Positions 1 through 7,901 of a stretch of DNA of 64,000 nucleotides are shown here, in pieces. Below the pieces are notes generated by a model. It saw only the letters and a list, made by a program, of their open reading frames with translations, had not been told where the DNA came from and ran no database searches. Origin of the DNA: a bacterium (GTDB lineage: Bacteria > Ratteibacteria > UBA8468 > B48-G9 > DTJG01); contig JAJYYV010000005.1 in assembly GCA_021800535.1 (NCBI GenBank), forward strand, positions 1 through 64,000. Direction: 5' to 3'. A program made the translations under genes and the position numbers. Every line of letters starts with the position of its first letter. Within the stretch, counting starts at the first letter, position 1.

Positions 1-9
1 AAATTTTAT

Positions 10-942
10 TTATTTAACTACTGTAAAAATAGGTTGTTTTTCTATTTTTTTTGTTGTATATTGAATAATAATATTTTTGCTTTTCTCTATAATTTCAGTA
101 CTAATATTATTCCCTCTTATCAATGCAGCTGGTGATGGTATGTTTTCAAGAATAATAAATATATCATTTTTATCCTTTAGATTTCTTAAGGTTTCATTTT
201 CCTGCTGGTTTCTTCCTATTACAATCAGGTTTTTTTCTTCCCAGAAGATTCTTCCATACTTTAAGAGATTTATATCTGAAGAAGTGCATTGGGGATTTAT
301 TTCAAACATTTTTTTTAATTTATCACTAAAAATTTTATCAGTAAGCAAACATCCTCCTGCCGGACATGCATATCCTTTTATTGCAAAATTTTCAACAAAA
401 TCATATTGAATAGTTCTTCTTCTTCCTTTTATATCAAGAAGTTTTTCTCTATTTATAATGCCATTTCTTTCTGCTTCTGTTGGGGGTAAAAGTTTTGCAG
501 ATAGAGGTCTTAATATTTTATCCTGTACACCTGCTTTTTTATCAATCAGGTCCATTATATGTTTTCTTTGTGAAAATGGTCTTTGGTTTATAACCTCTCC
601 TGTAAAAATAAAATCTGCCTTTTGTTGTTCCATTATTTCTTTTGCTTTTTTAAACATATAAATTCTGCAGTCAATGCATGGGTTTAGTCCCTGGCCATAT
701 CCAAATTCAGGATTTTTTATTATATTAAGATAGTCATTTTCTTTAACAACATGCATAAGTGAAATATTAAGATTTTTAGCTACGCTATTGGCTCCACATC
801 CATTTTTTTTATTACATTGACAGAATATTGAAGAAAAATTTACTGCAAGTATATCTATGTTTTGCATAAGAATAAGTTTGACTGCAACTGCAGAATCCAA
901 TCCGCCGGATAAAAGACCGATTGCTTTATATTTCTTTTCCAT
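10..942 (-). CDS. PP-loop ATPase, MnmA/ThiI-like tRNA thiolation protein
   Basis: Likely an ATP-dependent sulfur-transfer enzyme acting on tRNA. Seen: PP-loop SGGLDS at residues 12-17 of a 310-aa product, followed by Cys clusters (CQCNKKNGC, CIDC, and CPAGGC near the middle) that could bind a cluster or carry persulfide. The C-terminal part resembles the NFACT-R_2 type domain often fused to such PP-loop proteins. I chose ATG at 942 (MEKKYKAIG) rather than 969: a consensus-like promoter (-10 at 955-960) would begin transcription only about 5 nt upstream of 942, making the 969 start untranscribed. No Shine-Dalgarno is visible, so the mRNA may be nearly leaderless. The exact modification (s2U or s4U) is not decided. 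Confidence 0.8.
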   Translation of the reverse strand: MEKKYKAIGLLSGGLDSAVAVKLILMQNIDILAVNFSSIFCQCNKKNGCGANSVAKNLNISLMHVVKENDYLNIIKNPEFGYGQGLNPCIDCRIYMFKKAKEIMEQQKADFIFTGEVINQRPFSQRKHIMDLIDKKAGVQDKILRPLSAKLLPPTEAERNGIINREKLLDIKGRRRTIQYDFVENFAIKGYACPAGGCLLTDKIFSDKLKKMFEINPQCTSSDINLLKYGRIFWEEKNLIVIGRNQQENETLRNLKDKNDIFIILENIPSPAALIRGNNISTEIIEKSKNIIIQYTTKKIEKQPIFTVVK

Positions 943-954
943 AATATTTATTTT

Positions 955-983
955 ATCATAAAATATCAATTTGATTTCATCAA
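955..983 (-). promoter_or_regulatory. Sigma70-type promoter of the PP-loop gene
   Basis: On the minus strand TTGATG (978-983), a 17-nt spacer, and TATGAT (955-960). The predicted start lies about 5 nt before the ATG at 942. The -35 hexamer lies inside the left arm of repeat copy A (967-1080), so the element may supply part of this promoter. Confidence 0.6.
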
Positions 984-1080
984 TATATCTTTGTTGGCTG
1001 CGGCGTCAGCTTCCTCAACATATAATTATATGCCTCGTTGCTTCCTTCTTGCCGCCGCGCTCTATTGCGAAATCATATTG
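967..1080. repeat. Dispersed structured repeat, copy A
   Basis: A relatively GC-rich ~114-bp block in an AT-rich intergenic region. The left arm starting CAATTTGATTTC (967-978) pairs with the right arm at 1063-1080 (GAAATCATATTG), one mismatch in 12, then a small internal loop and five more pairs (CAATA/TATTG). The core shares long stretches with copy B at 24654-24774, for example CGTCAGCTTC and TTGCTTCCTTCT. The arm sequences differ between copies but stay complementary within each. It lies between divergent genes. Mobility and function are unknown. Confidence 0.7.
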
Positions 1081-1157
1081 CTATTACTCTAAGTTTAACT
1101 ACAAATTAGTATAAAATAATTGACATATTTTTTTTTTTATTGCAAAGTATTAAGAAT

Positions 1158-2354
1158 ATGAATAAATGGTATATAAATAAAAATGCTTTATTGCTGAGTT
1201 TATCAGCAGGTTTTGCAGATTTAGGTTACCAGGCGGTATTAACCGGGTTTCCTATATATATGTTTTTTTATTTAAAGGCTCCTATATATGTACTGGGTTT
1301 AACCTATGCTGTTGTTTATGGAGGGGGTTCTCTTTTTGGTCTTTTTGGGGGATTATTAGCGGATAGATTTGGAAAGAAAAAAATAGCAACATTTGGTAAT
1401 CTACTTATTCCAATATTATCATTTTGTGCATTTTCAACAAATATATTTTTAACAGTTATATTATTTTCTCTTGGATGGTGGGCAAGAAATCTTAGGACTC
1501 CGGCAAGAAGAGGGATGCTTTCTGATGTTGTATCTGTAGAACAAAAATCCAAGGCTTTTGGACTTATGCATTTTTTAGACATTGGGGGAGCCGCTCTTGC
1601 TGCTTTGTATTTTATACTTCTGCTTTATTTTAAGTTCCAGATTAAATACATTTTTTTAATTGGTGTTATTCCTTTGTTAATATCCACCCTTTGTATTGTT
1701 TTGGTAGAATATAAAGATGAAAAGCCTTCTTTATTAAAAGAGACTGCTTCATCTAAAGTGTATCAACAGAAATCCGATGAATTACAAAAAATATCCCAAA
1801 ATGTTCTCTGGGGAATACTTATTGGAACAACCTTGTTTGGATTTAGTTATTATAGCTTGGGTTATCCAATAATAACTTTGACTCAATTATCCGGAAAGGA
1901 TACTATTGGAGCCCTTTCATATTTTATTTATTTGTTTATTTCCGGAATTACAGGATATATTGTTGGCTGGTTTGCAGGAAAGTTTAATAAGGTGAAATTT
2001 CTTGGTTTAGGTGGATATATTTTATCAGGATTTGGTTCCATAATAATTGGAATAGGTTATTTACTTCATCTAAAATTAATTTTTTCATTTGCAGGTGTTG
2101 CAATACTTGGATTAGGACTTGGTGTTATAGAAACCCTTGAACCATCTATAATTTCTTTGATAAGTCCAAAAGAAAAAATAAGCAGACAAATGGGTAAACT
2201 TACAGCTGCCAGAAGTATTGGTTTGTTTATTGGAAATCTTGCAATGTCATTACTTTATATTTCCAATCCATATTTTTCTTATGAGTATGCATTTTTTGTA
2301 TCTGTGATTGCAGGTGGAATAATTTTATATTTTGGAAGAAAAGCCCATATATAG
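1158..2354 (+). CDS. MFS transporter
   Basis: Integral membrane transporter of the major facilitator superfamily, 398 aa with about 12 hydrophobic segments. The loop between helices 2 and 3 carries the superfamily pattern (GGLLADRFGKKK), and a central hydrophilic stretch of about 35 residues separates the two six-helix halves. Start: ATG at 1158 is preferred over a TTG at 1140 inside a T-run. No substrate can be read from the sequence. It stands alone, divergent from the PP-loop gene and upstream of rpmH. Confidence 0.8.
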   Translation: MNKWYINKNALLLSLSAGFADLGYQAVLTGFPIYMFFYLKAPIYVLGLTYAVVYGGGSLFGLFGGLLADRFGKKKIATFGNLLIPILSFCAFSTNIFLTVILFSLGWWARNLRTPARRGMLSDVVSVEQKSKAFGLMHFLDIGGAALAALYFILLLYFKFQIKYIFLIGVIPLLISTLCIVLVEYKDEKPSLLKETASSKVYQQKSDELQKISQNVLWGILIGTTLFGFSYYSLGYPIITLTQLSGKDTIGALSYFIYLFISGITGYIVGWFAGKFNKVKFLGLGGYILSGFGSIIIGIGYLLHLKLIFSFAGVAILGLGLGVIETLEPSIISLISPKEKISRQMGKLTAARSIGLFIGNLAMSLLYISNPYFSYEYAFFVSVIAGGIILYFGRKAHI

Positions 2355-2375
2355 ATACAATAAAACTCTCCAGAT

Positions 2376-2404
2376 TTGAAAAAAATTTCTTTTAGAGGTA
2401 TTAT
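2376..2404 (+). promoter_or_regulatory. Promoter of the rpmH-rnpA-yidD-yidC operon
   Basis: TTGAAA (2376-2381), a 17-nt spacer, TATTAT (2399-2404; TATAAT also overlaps at 2402-2407). It predicts a leader of about 60 nt. The leader holds the 12-bp palindrome AAGGTATACCTT at 2445-2456 just before the ribosome-binding site, a possible operator or RNA hairpin. Confidence 0.55.
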
Positions 2405-2470
2405 AATAATTTTAATTTTGTGTAATATTTAATATTGTTGCCTGAAGGTATACCTTTGAGAGGAGGAATA

Positions 2471-2605
2471 ATGTCTATTACATATCAACCAAGCAATTTG
2501 AAAAGAAAAAGAGCTCATGGTTTTAGAAAAAGAATGAAAACAAGAGATGGTCAAAAAGTTTTAAACAGAAGACGAAGCAAAGGGAGAAAAAGAATTGCTG
2601 TATGA
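2471..2605 (+). CDS. rpmH: Ribosomal protein bL34
   Basis: A 44-aa, strongly basic protein of the large ribosomal subunit. It begins [18 protein letters not shown] and ends with the Arg/Lys-rich tail ([13 protein letters not shown]) typical of bL34, and has the usual family length. A strong Shine-Dalgarno (AGAGGAGG) precedes the ATG. Its stop overlaps the rnpA start (ATGA), matching the conserved rpmH-rnpA pairing. Confidence 0.97.
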   Translation: MSITYQPSNLKRKRAHGFRKRMKTRDGQKVLNRRRSKGRKRIAV

Positions 2606-2892
2606 GAAATATTTCAAAAATAAAAAAATATGCCAAAAAATTTGTTATGCCTTCTTTGAATATATATTATATTTCTCAAAACCAAGGTAAACTGAAAATA
2701 GGTTTTATAATAAGCAAAAAAGTTTGTAAAAAGGCTGTAGAAAGAAATAAAATTAAAAGAAAAATAAGAGAATTTATCAGAAACATGTTTTCCTATGGGG
2801 ATTTTTCTATCTTGATAAAAAATTCATCCATTGAAATAATAATGACGGAATTAAAAAATGTTATTGAAAAAAATATTAATTTTTTTAATTAG
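2602..2892 (+). CDS. rnpA: Ribonuclease P protein component
   Basis: Protein subunit of RNase P, which trims tRNA 5' ends. At 96 aa it is shorter than the usual 110-120, but it keeps the RNR signature ([16 protein letters not shown], around residues 51-66). Start overlaps the rpmH stop by 4 nt and the gene overlaps yidD by 35 nt, so translation is probably coupled through the operon. The same enzyme would be needed to cut the tmRNA 5' end at about 49815. Confidence 0.93.
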   Translation: MRNISKIKKYAKKFVMPSLNIYYISQNQGKLKIGFIISKKVCKKAVERNKIKRKIREFIRNMFSYGDFSILIKNSSIEIIMTELKNVIEKNINFFN

Positions 2893-3088
2893 AGTGTATA
2901 AGGGGGCTATTTCTCCTTTTGCCGGACAACACTGTCGCTTTTATCCATCATGTTCTTCTTATACTATAGAGGCAATTGAAAAATTTGGATGTTATAAAGG
3001 AATAGTGCTTTCAATTAAAAGAATATTAAGATGCAATATATTTAACCCTGGGGGGTTGGACCCTGTTCCGGAAAGGATAAAAAAATGA
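2858..3088 (+). CDS. yidD: Membrane protein insertion efficiency factor YidD
   Basis: Small (76 aa) inner-membrane-associated protein helping YidC. It keeps the family core: amphipathic start, YKGAISPF, the cysteine-rich [11 protein letters not shown], and C-terminal NPGGLDPVP. It lies in the classical rpmH-rnpA-yidD-yidC order, overlapping rnpA upstream and yidC downstream (ATGA). Confidence 0.95.
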   Translation: MLLKKILIFLIRVYKGAISPFAGQHCRFYPSCSSYTIEAIEKFGCYKGIVLSIKRILRCNIFNPGGLDPVPERIKK

Positions 3089-4647
3089 AGGAAGAAAGTA
3101 GAATAATTATAGCATTTATTCTCTCTATAATAATTATTATGTTATTTAGTTTTTATCAGGGCAAAAAAATGGTTGTTCCTCCTGCTGTTAAAAAACCTGT
3201 TGTACAACATTCTTTTACTCCTCCTTTGTCTGTTTCTCCGTCATCTATTCCTTCGTCTTCACCTTTACAGTTAGTAAATAAAAAAAATTTAAAATTTTCC
3301 AATAAAAATATTATTTTTCAGAATAAGATTTTTTATTCTCAAATAGAGACTCTTGGTGGAAAAATAAAATATTTCGGGTTGAAAAATTTTATAAGACCGG
3401 GGAAAAAACAATTTACATTTTTTAAATCAGGTTCTATGTTTGAAGATTTTTATCCATTAATAAAAGGTCAATTTCCTTATGAGCAAATACAAACAAAAAA
3501 ACCTGATACAATTATTTTACAAACATTTTTATCTTCATATTCAATAAAAAAAATATTTAAATTTTCTTCTGATAAATATAAATTTAAGGTTAATTTTAAT
3601 ATAACCAATACAACAGGAAAATCTATTATATATCCTGGTGCAATTATTTATTTGGGAAAAATAAATTCTGTTGTTCCACATTTTTCAAACAGGATATTCC
3701 CTGAATTTTATGTTCTTACTGCTAATAATCGTGTACAAAATCTTAATCTTGAACAGGTGGGAAATAAACAAAAAATTACCGGTAGTGCATTTGCTGTTCA
3801 GAATAGATTCAAATTATATTATTTTAAATTTAAAAATCCTGTTAAAATATATGCAGAAAATAATGGAAAAGATATTATATGGGAAATAAATATTCCACAA
3901 ACCGAGATTAAAAGTAATAAAACTTACCAAATGCCTATATCTGTATATATTGGTCCTTCTGATTATTTTATAGCCAAAAAAGAAATTTCCTCTACATGGG
4001 TTTTAGGTTCAGGCCCTTTTGCATCTATAGGTCGTTTTATTTTTGAGATATTAGCAGGTTTACATAAAGTAATTCCAAACTGGGGTTGGGCAATTATTAT
4101 ACTTACACTTCTTATAAAAGTGATTTTCTTCCCTATAACCCAAAATGGTCTCAAATCAATGAAACAAATACAAAAATTAAGACCCTATCTTAAAGATATA
4201 CAAACAAAGTATAAGGATAATCCTCAGATGATGCAAAGAGAGCTTATGGGTCTTTATAGGACATATAAAATAAATCCTTTTGGTGGATGTTTGCCTTTTC
4301 TTATACAGATACCAATTTTTATAGGATTTTTTCTGGCTTTAAAAAATTCTATATTTTTAAGAGGAAGTCCGTTTATTTTATGGATAAAAGATCTTTCCCG
4401 TCCTGATACAGTTTTTCATATTGGTGTAATTCCTGTTAATATTCTTCCTTTTATTATGTTTATTACATACTTTTTTCAGCAAAAAACAATGCCCCAGATG
4501 GACCCCTCAGCAAAATATATGACATATATGATACCTGTGGTAATGCTGTTTTTGTTTTATAATTTTTCATCCGGATTACTATTATATTGGGTGGTAATGA
4601 GTGTTTTAGGTGTTATTGAACAATGGTATATTGGAAAAACCACCTGA
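3085..4647 (+). CDS. yidC: Membrane protein insertase YidC
   Basis: 520-aa insertase that places proteins into the inner membrane alone or with SecYEG. One N-terminal transmembrane segment (about residues 8-24), a Pro/Ser-rich linker, and a large periplasmic beta-rich domain to about residue 310 are followed by the conserved insertase helices (from [19 protein letters not shown] onward). The periplasmic domain is a feature of diderm bacteria. It is the last gene of its operon and converges on rnc with only 25 bp between them; no clear terminator is visible there. Confidence 0.95.
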   Translation: MKEESRIIIAFILSIIIIMLFSFYQGKKMVVPPAVKKPVVQHSFTPPLSVSPSSIPSSSPLQLVNKKNLKFSNKNIIFQNKIFYSQIETLGGKIKYFGLKNFIRPGKKQFTFFKSGSMFEDFYPLIKGQFPYEQIQTKKPDTIILQTFLSSYSIKKIFKFSSDKYKFKVNFNITNTTGKSIIYPGAIIYLGKINSVVPHFSNRIFPEFYVLTANNRVQNLNLEQVGNKQKITGSAFAVQNRFKLYYFKFKNPVKIYAENNGKDIIWEINIPQTEIKSNKTYQMPISVYIGPSDYFIAKKEISSTWVLGSGPFASIGRFIFEILAGLHKVIPNWGWAIIILTLLIKVIFFPITQNGLKSMKQIQKLRPYLKDIQTKYKDNPQMMQRELMGLYRTYKINPFGGCLPFLIQIPIFIGFFLALKNSIFLRGSPFILWIKDLSRPDTVFHIGVIPVNILPFIMFITYFFQQKTMPQMDPSAKYMTYMIPVVMLFLFYNFSSGLLLYWVVMSVLGVIEQWYIGKTT

Positions 4648-4672
4648 AATTTATACTAATTTGATGATATAA

Positions 4673-5320
4673 TTATATAAGTTTCATTTTTTTTAGGAAA
4701 TCTATAGATGCTTTAATTTCTGCCTCTTTTTTTGTTGTTCCCATACCTTTTCCTATAGTTTGTTTACCATCAACTTCCACTTTGATATAAAAAGTTTTTT
4801 CATGAGGCGGACCTTCTTCCTTATACAAAATATAATGGACGCTGGATTTGTATTTTTCCCATACAATTGTTTTAAGAAAATTTTTATAATCTAACAGAGG
4901 TTCTATTTCTTTTTTAAGTAGAAATTTTTTTATAAATTTTTCTGATTCTTTCATTCCTCCATCAATATAAATAGCACCTATAATCGCTTCAACAATCTGG
5001 TCTAATCTATAATTTGTAAGTCCTTTTGCTATAACAAAATTTTGTAATTGGAGATTTTCCCCAACAGATTGTAAAAAATTTCTATTTATATAAGCGGCTT
5101 TTATATTTGTCAGAAATGCTTCGTTTTTATCCGGCATTTTTATATATATATATATTGCTATAATAACATTTAGAATAGCGTCTCCAAGAAATTCAAGTCT
5201 TTCATAAGAAGGTGTATTTTCAGAATAAGCATAGGAAGAATGTGTTAAAGCCTGTTGAAGAATTTCTATATTTTTAAATTTATACCCTATTTTTTCTTCT
5301 AATTTTATTAATTTCTCCAT
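4673..5320 (-). CDS. rnc: Ribonuclease III
   Basis: Double-strand-specific RNA endonuclease for rRNA and mRNA processing, 215 aa. The N-terminal endonuclease domain has the signature ERLEFLGDAIL (about residues 40-50) with its acidic metal ligands; a second acidic helix (EAIIGAIYIDGG) follows; the C-terminal 70 residues form the dsRNA-binding domain (KKEAEIKASIDFLKK). The gene overlaps the 3' end of lnt by 41 nt, so it is probably translated by coupling. Confidence 0.95.
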   Translation of the reverse strand: MEKLIKLEEKIGYKFKNIEILQQALTHSSYAYSENTPSYERLEFLGDAILNVIIAIYIYIKMPDKNEAFLTNIKAAYINRNFLQSVGENLQLQNFVIAKGLTNYRLDQIVEAIIGAIYIDGGMKESEKFIKKFLLKKEIEPLLDYKNFLKTIVWEKYKSSVHYILYKEEGPPHEKTFYIKVEVDGKQTIGKGMGTTKKEAEIKASIDFLKKMKLI

Positions 5321-6731
5321 ATAGCGCTCCTATAGATAAAAAGAAAAAAATAAAAGTAAGTGGAATATTGTCCCATTTTGTATAAAAAGTAATTTCATTT
5401 ATAGGGATAATGTTTGCTTTTAATATTCCAGATATAAAAAGTTTTTTATGGTTTTTATAAAGGATTTTTTTTATTTTTCCATTAGGGGATATGAGTCCTG
5501 TAATTCCTGTTGTTGAAACCTGTAAAACATATCTTCTGTTTTCTATTGCCCGAAAAACATTTTGTATAAAATGCTGCTGTGGTCCAAAAGATTTTCCAAA
5601 CCATGAATCATTTGTCATTGTAATAAGGAACTGACTTCCTGCCAAAATTTTTTCTCTGCTTATATCAGGAAAAGTATTTTCATAACAGATAAGAGGTGAA
5701 AATCTATATCCATTTAAATAAAATATTTTGTCTGTTTTCCCGGGTGAAAGATCAGGAATAAAATGATAGGGATTTTCTTCTTTATATATATTTCTGAGCC
5801 ATTTAAATCTTTTACCAGGCAGATACTCTCCAAATGGAACCAGATGCATTTTATGATATACATAATGTTTCCCATGTTTTAAAAAAAATGCAGCATTAAA
5901 AAATTTATTGCCTTTGCTATCTATTGAACCAAAAAGTATTGGCTGTTTTTTGGAAAATTTTAAAAGTTTATTCCATAAATGGGGATATTCTTTAATAAGA
6001 GAGGGAAAACTACTTTCAGGCCAAACAACCAAACTGGATTTTTCTTTAATGGATTTTGTAAGAGACCAGTATTTATAAAAAGATTCTCTTGGTGGTTGTC
6101 CAATAAAACCTGCATTTGCCTGAATAGCATATATTTTAATCTTCTTTTTATTTAGGGGCTTTTTCCAGTGCGGAATAAAAAATATGATAGAAATCAGGAC
6201 AATTAAAAAAAATAAAAATTCCCATATTTTTTTCTTTTTCAATAAAAAGGTAATGGAAAAATTTGATAATAAAATAAGACAGGATATTCCATATATTCCC
6301 ACCAAAGAAGCAATTTGATTTATATACTTATCATTCCACTGGGAAAAACCAAGTAAAATCCATGGAAATCCTGTAAAAAGATGTGTAATAATAATCTCAA
6401 TAAAAAACCATAAAGATAAGACTATATAGATTCTTTTTGAAGAAGGAAATGAAAATGTAAGATATGTAAAAATACCCCACCATAAAGCAAAATATAGACA
6501 AATTAAAATATAAATAAATCCTGCAACACTAAAAATCCATGAAAAAACAATTACATAAAATATAAAGCCTGATAAAAAGCCTTTGAAGAAATTTAAAACA
6601 TTGCTTTCTTCCAAAGAATAAAAAAGTGGTATAAATCCTATCCATGCTAAATACCATAAATTAAATGGCGGAAATGAGACAGATAAAATAATTCCGCTTA
6701 AAACCGCCAATAAAAGTTTTAAATTTCTCAA
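5280..6731 (-). CDS. lnt: Apolipoprotein N-acyltransferase
   Basis: Inner-membrane enzyme that adds the third acyl chain to lipoproteins, 483 aa. Six or more hydrophobic helices occupy residues 1-185, followed by a nitrilase-like periplasmic domain with the expected triad: Glu239 (WPESS), Lys294 (HKMHLVPFGEYLPG) and Cys349 (ICYEN), and a C-terminal membrane segment. Its presence is the best single hint in the window for an outer membrane. It lies 18 nt downstream of a ferritin-like gene and overlaps rnc. Confidence 0.94.
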   Translation of the reverse strand: MRNLKLLLAVLSGIILSVSFPPFNLWYLAWIGFIPLFYSLEESNVLNFFKGFLSGFIFYVIVFSWIFSVAGFIYILICLYFALWWGIFTYLTFSFPSSKRIYIVLSLWFFIEIIITHLFTGFPWILLGFSQWNDKYINQIASLVGIYGISCLILLSNFSITFLLKKKKIWEFLFFLIVLISIIFFIPHWKKPLNKKKIKIYAIQANAGFIGQPPRESFYKYWSLTKSIKEKSSLVVWPESSFPSLIKEYPHLWNKLLKFSKKQPILFGSIDSKGNKFFNAAFFLKHGKHYVYHKMHLVPFGEYLPGKRFKWLRNIYKEENPYHFIPDLSPGKTDKIFYLNGYRFSPLICYENTFPDISREKILAGSQFLITMTNDSWFGKSFGPQQHFIQNVFRAIENRRYVLQVSTTGITGLISPNGKIKKILYKNHKKLFISGILKANIIPINEITFYTKWDNIPLTFIFFFLSIGALYGEINKIRRKNRV

Positions 6732-6749
6732 AGGCTCTCTTTTCTATAT

Positions 6750-7223
6750 TTACCTTGTCAAGTTTTCAAAATTTTCTTCATGATTAACTTCTTCTTGAAG
6801 AATATGGCATGCCAATTGATATGTAAGATGGTCTTTCCCATAAGTTAAATCTGCAATTCTTTGATAGACTTCTATTGCGGTTCTTTCGGCATTTATAACC
6901 ACATCTATAGCTTTTTTATCTTCCATATTTTCCGGTGGGAATGGATATGGAGCATTTGCATTTTCTTCCCATTTCTTTGGGTCTACCACTAAGTTGCCTC
7001 CAATTTCTATAATTCTTTTTGCAAGTTCATCAGCATGTTCCAATTCTTCCTTGGCTGTTTTTTCAAGGATTTCTGACATATCTTCTGTGCCTTTTCCTTT
7101 TGTATTTAAAGCCATATAATGATAAGAATGATATGCAAGCCATTCATCGCAATAGGCTTTTTTTAATTCTTCAAGCAGGTTTTTTATATCTACTTTTACG
7201 ATTTCTTTTGCTTTTTTACCCAT
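6750..7223 (-). CDS. Ferritin-like (Dps-like/bacterioferritin-like) protein
   Basis: 157-aa four-helix ferritin-like protein, likely binding iron and dealing with peroxide. Two carboxylate/histidine clusters are visible: DEWLAYHSYHY near residue 26 with KEELEHADEL near residue 58, then NAERTAIEVYQ with EEVNHEENF near the C-terminus. This is the E...ExxH pattern repeated. It lies next to rubredoxin and a second ferritin-like protein, suggesting joint iron or oxidative-stress handling. Ferritin, DPSL and bacterioferritin cannot be separated by eye. Confidence 0.8.
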   Translation of the reverse strand: MGKKAKEIVKVDIKNLLEELKKAYCDEWLAYHSYHYMALNTKGKGTEDMSEILEKTAKEELEHADELAKRIIEIGGNLVVDPKKWEENANAPYPFPPENMEDKKAIDVVINAERTAIEVYQRIADLTYGKDHLTYQLACHILQEEVNHEENFENLTR

Positions 7224-7248
7224 TTTTTTCTCCTTTTTTTGTTATATT

Positions 7249-7407
7249 TTAATTAATAAGTTCAAATTCCTCTTTTGGAGCTCCGCATTCAGGGCAAACC
7301 CAAGTATCAGGCAAGTCTTCAAAACTTGTTCCGGGTTGTATTCCCTGGGTATTATCGCCAGATGCAGGGTCATATATATAACCGCATACTTTACATCTAT
7401 ATTTCAT
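7249..7407 (-). CDS. Rubredoxin
   Basis: 52-aa one-iron electron carrier. Both metal motifs are intact: CKVCGY (Cys5, Cys8) and CPECGAP (Cys38, Cys41), with the usual aromatic and acidic core between. It starts by a 4-nt overlap (ATGA) with the stop of the upstream ferritin-like gene and is followed by another ferritin-like gene. It probably passes electrons to ferritin-like or rubrerythrin-type oxidoreductases in the cytoplasm. Confidence 0.95.
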   Translation of the reverse strand: MKYRCKVCGYIYDPASGDNTQGIQPGTSFEDLPDTWVCPECGAPKEEFELIN

Positions 7408-7901
7408 CTTTTCTCCTCCGAAAATTTGGTTTTTAAAATATTTTCCAGGAAAGATTTATGTGTTTTTTCCTCATTGGTGATTTTTTCAAGAGAAATTTTT
7501 GTTGTTTCATTTTTAGTCATTCCTTGATAGAATGAATAAAGTTCAATAGTTTTTGTTTCTATATAAATAGCAAATTTAATAATATCTTTAATCTCCCTGA
7601 ATTTTGTCCAGTCATATTTACCCTCAAAAACTCCAAAATTCATCATTTGATAAATATTATCTTGTTCTATATTTTCAGGTTTTGGAATATCTTTTTGCAT
7701 ATTTTTAAACATTTTGTAATGTTTTATCTCTGCATTTTTTAATTCTTCTATAATTTTTTTTATTTCTATGTCTGTGATTTTTTCAAGTAATTGACTATAA
7801 AATTTTTCACCGTATTGTTCAATTTTACAGGCAACCTCAAAAGCTATCCATGGATGAAAATCAACAGAGCTAATTTTACCTTCAGTTTTAAATATATTCA
7901 T
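7404..7901 (-). CDS. Ferritin-like/rubrerythrin-like diiron protein
   Basis: 165-aa helical protein with a rubrerythrin-type ligand pattern: Glu in [27 protein letters not shown] (ExxH), then [13 protein letters not shown] and [10 protein letters not shown] (E..H). No C-terminal rubredoxin domain is fused; a separate rubredoxin gene follows with a 4-nt overlap instead, so the pair may act together as a split rubrerythrin. It also overlaps the radical SAM gene upstream by 4 nt. Confidence 0.8.
   Translation of the reverse strand: MNIFKTEGKISSVDFHPWIAFEVACKIEQYGEKFYSQLLEKITDIEIKKIIEELKNAEIKHYKMFKNMQKDIPKPENIEQDNIYQMMNFGVFEGKYDWTKFREIKDIIKFAIYIETKTIELYSFYQGMTKNETTKISLEKITNEEKTHKSFLENILKTKFSEEKR

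Noticed and set aside
967-1080. Integron attC site
   Set aside because: The arms lack the R' and R'' core (GTTRRRY/RYYYAAC) at the expected positions, and there is no integrase or cassette array.
2376-4647. Replication origin next to rpmH-rnpA-yidC
   Set aside because: This order often borders oriC, but there is no dnaA, dnaN or parAB here and no cluster of DnaA boxes was seen.
7404-7901. Full rubrerythrin
   Set aside because: There is no C-terminal rubredoxin domain; rubredoxin is a separate gene.
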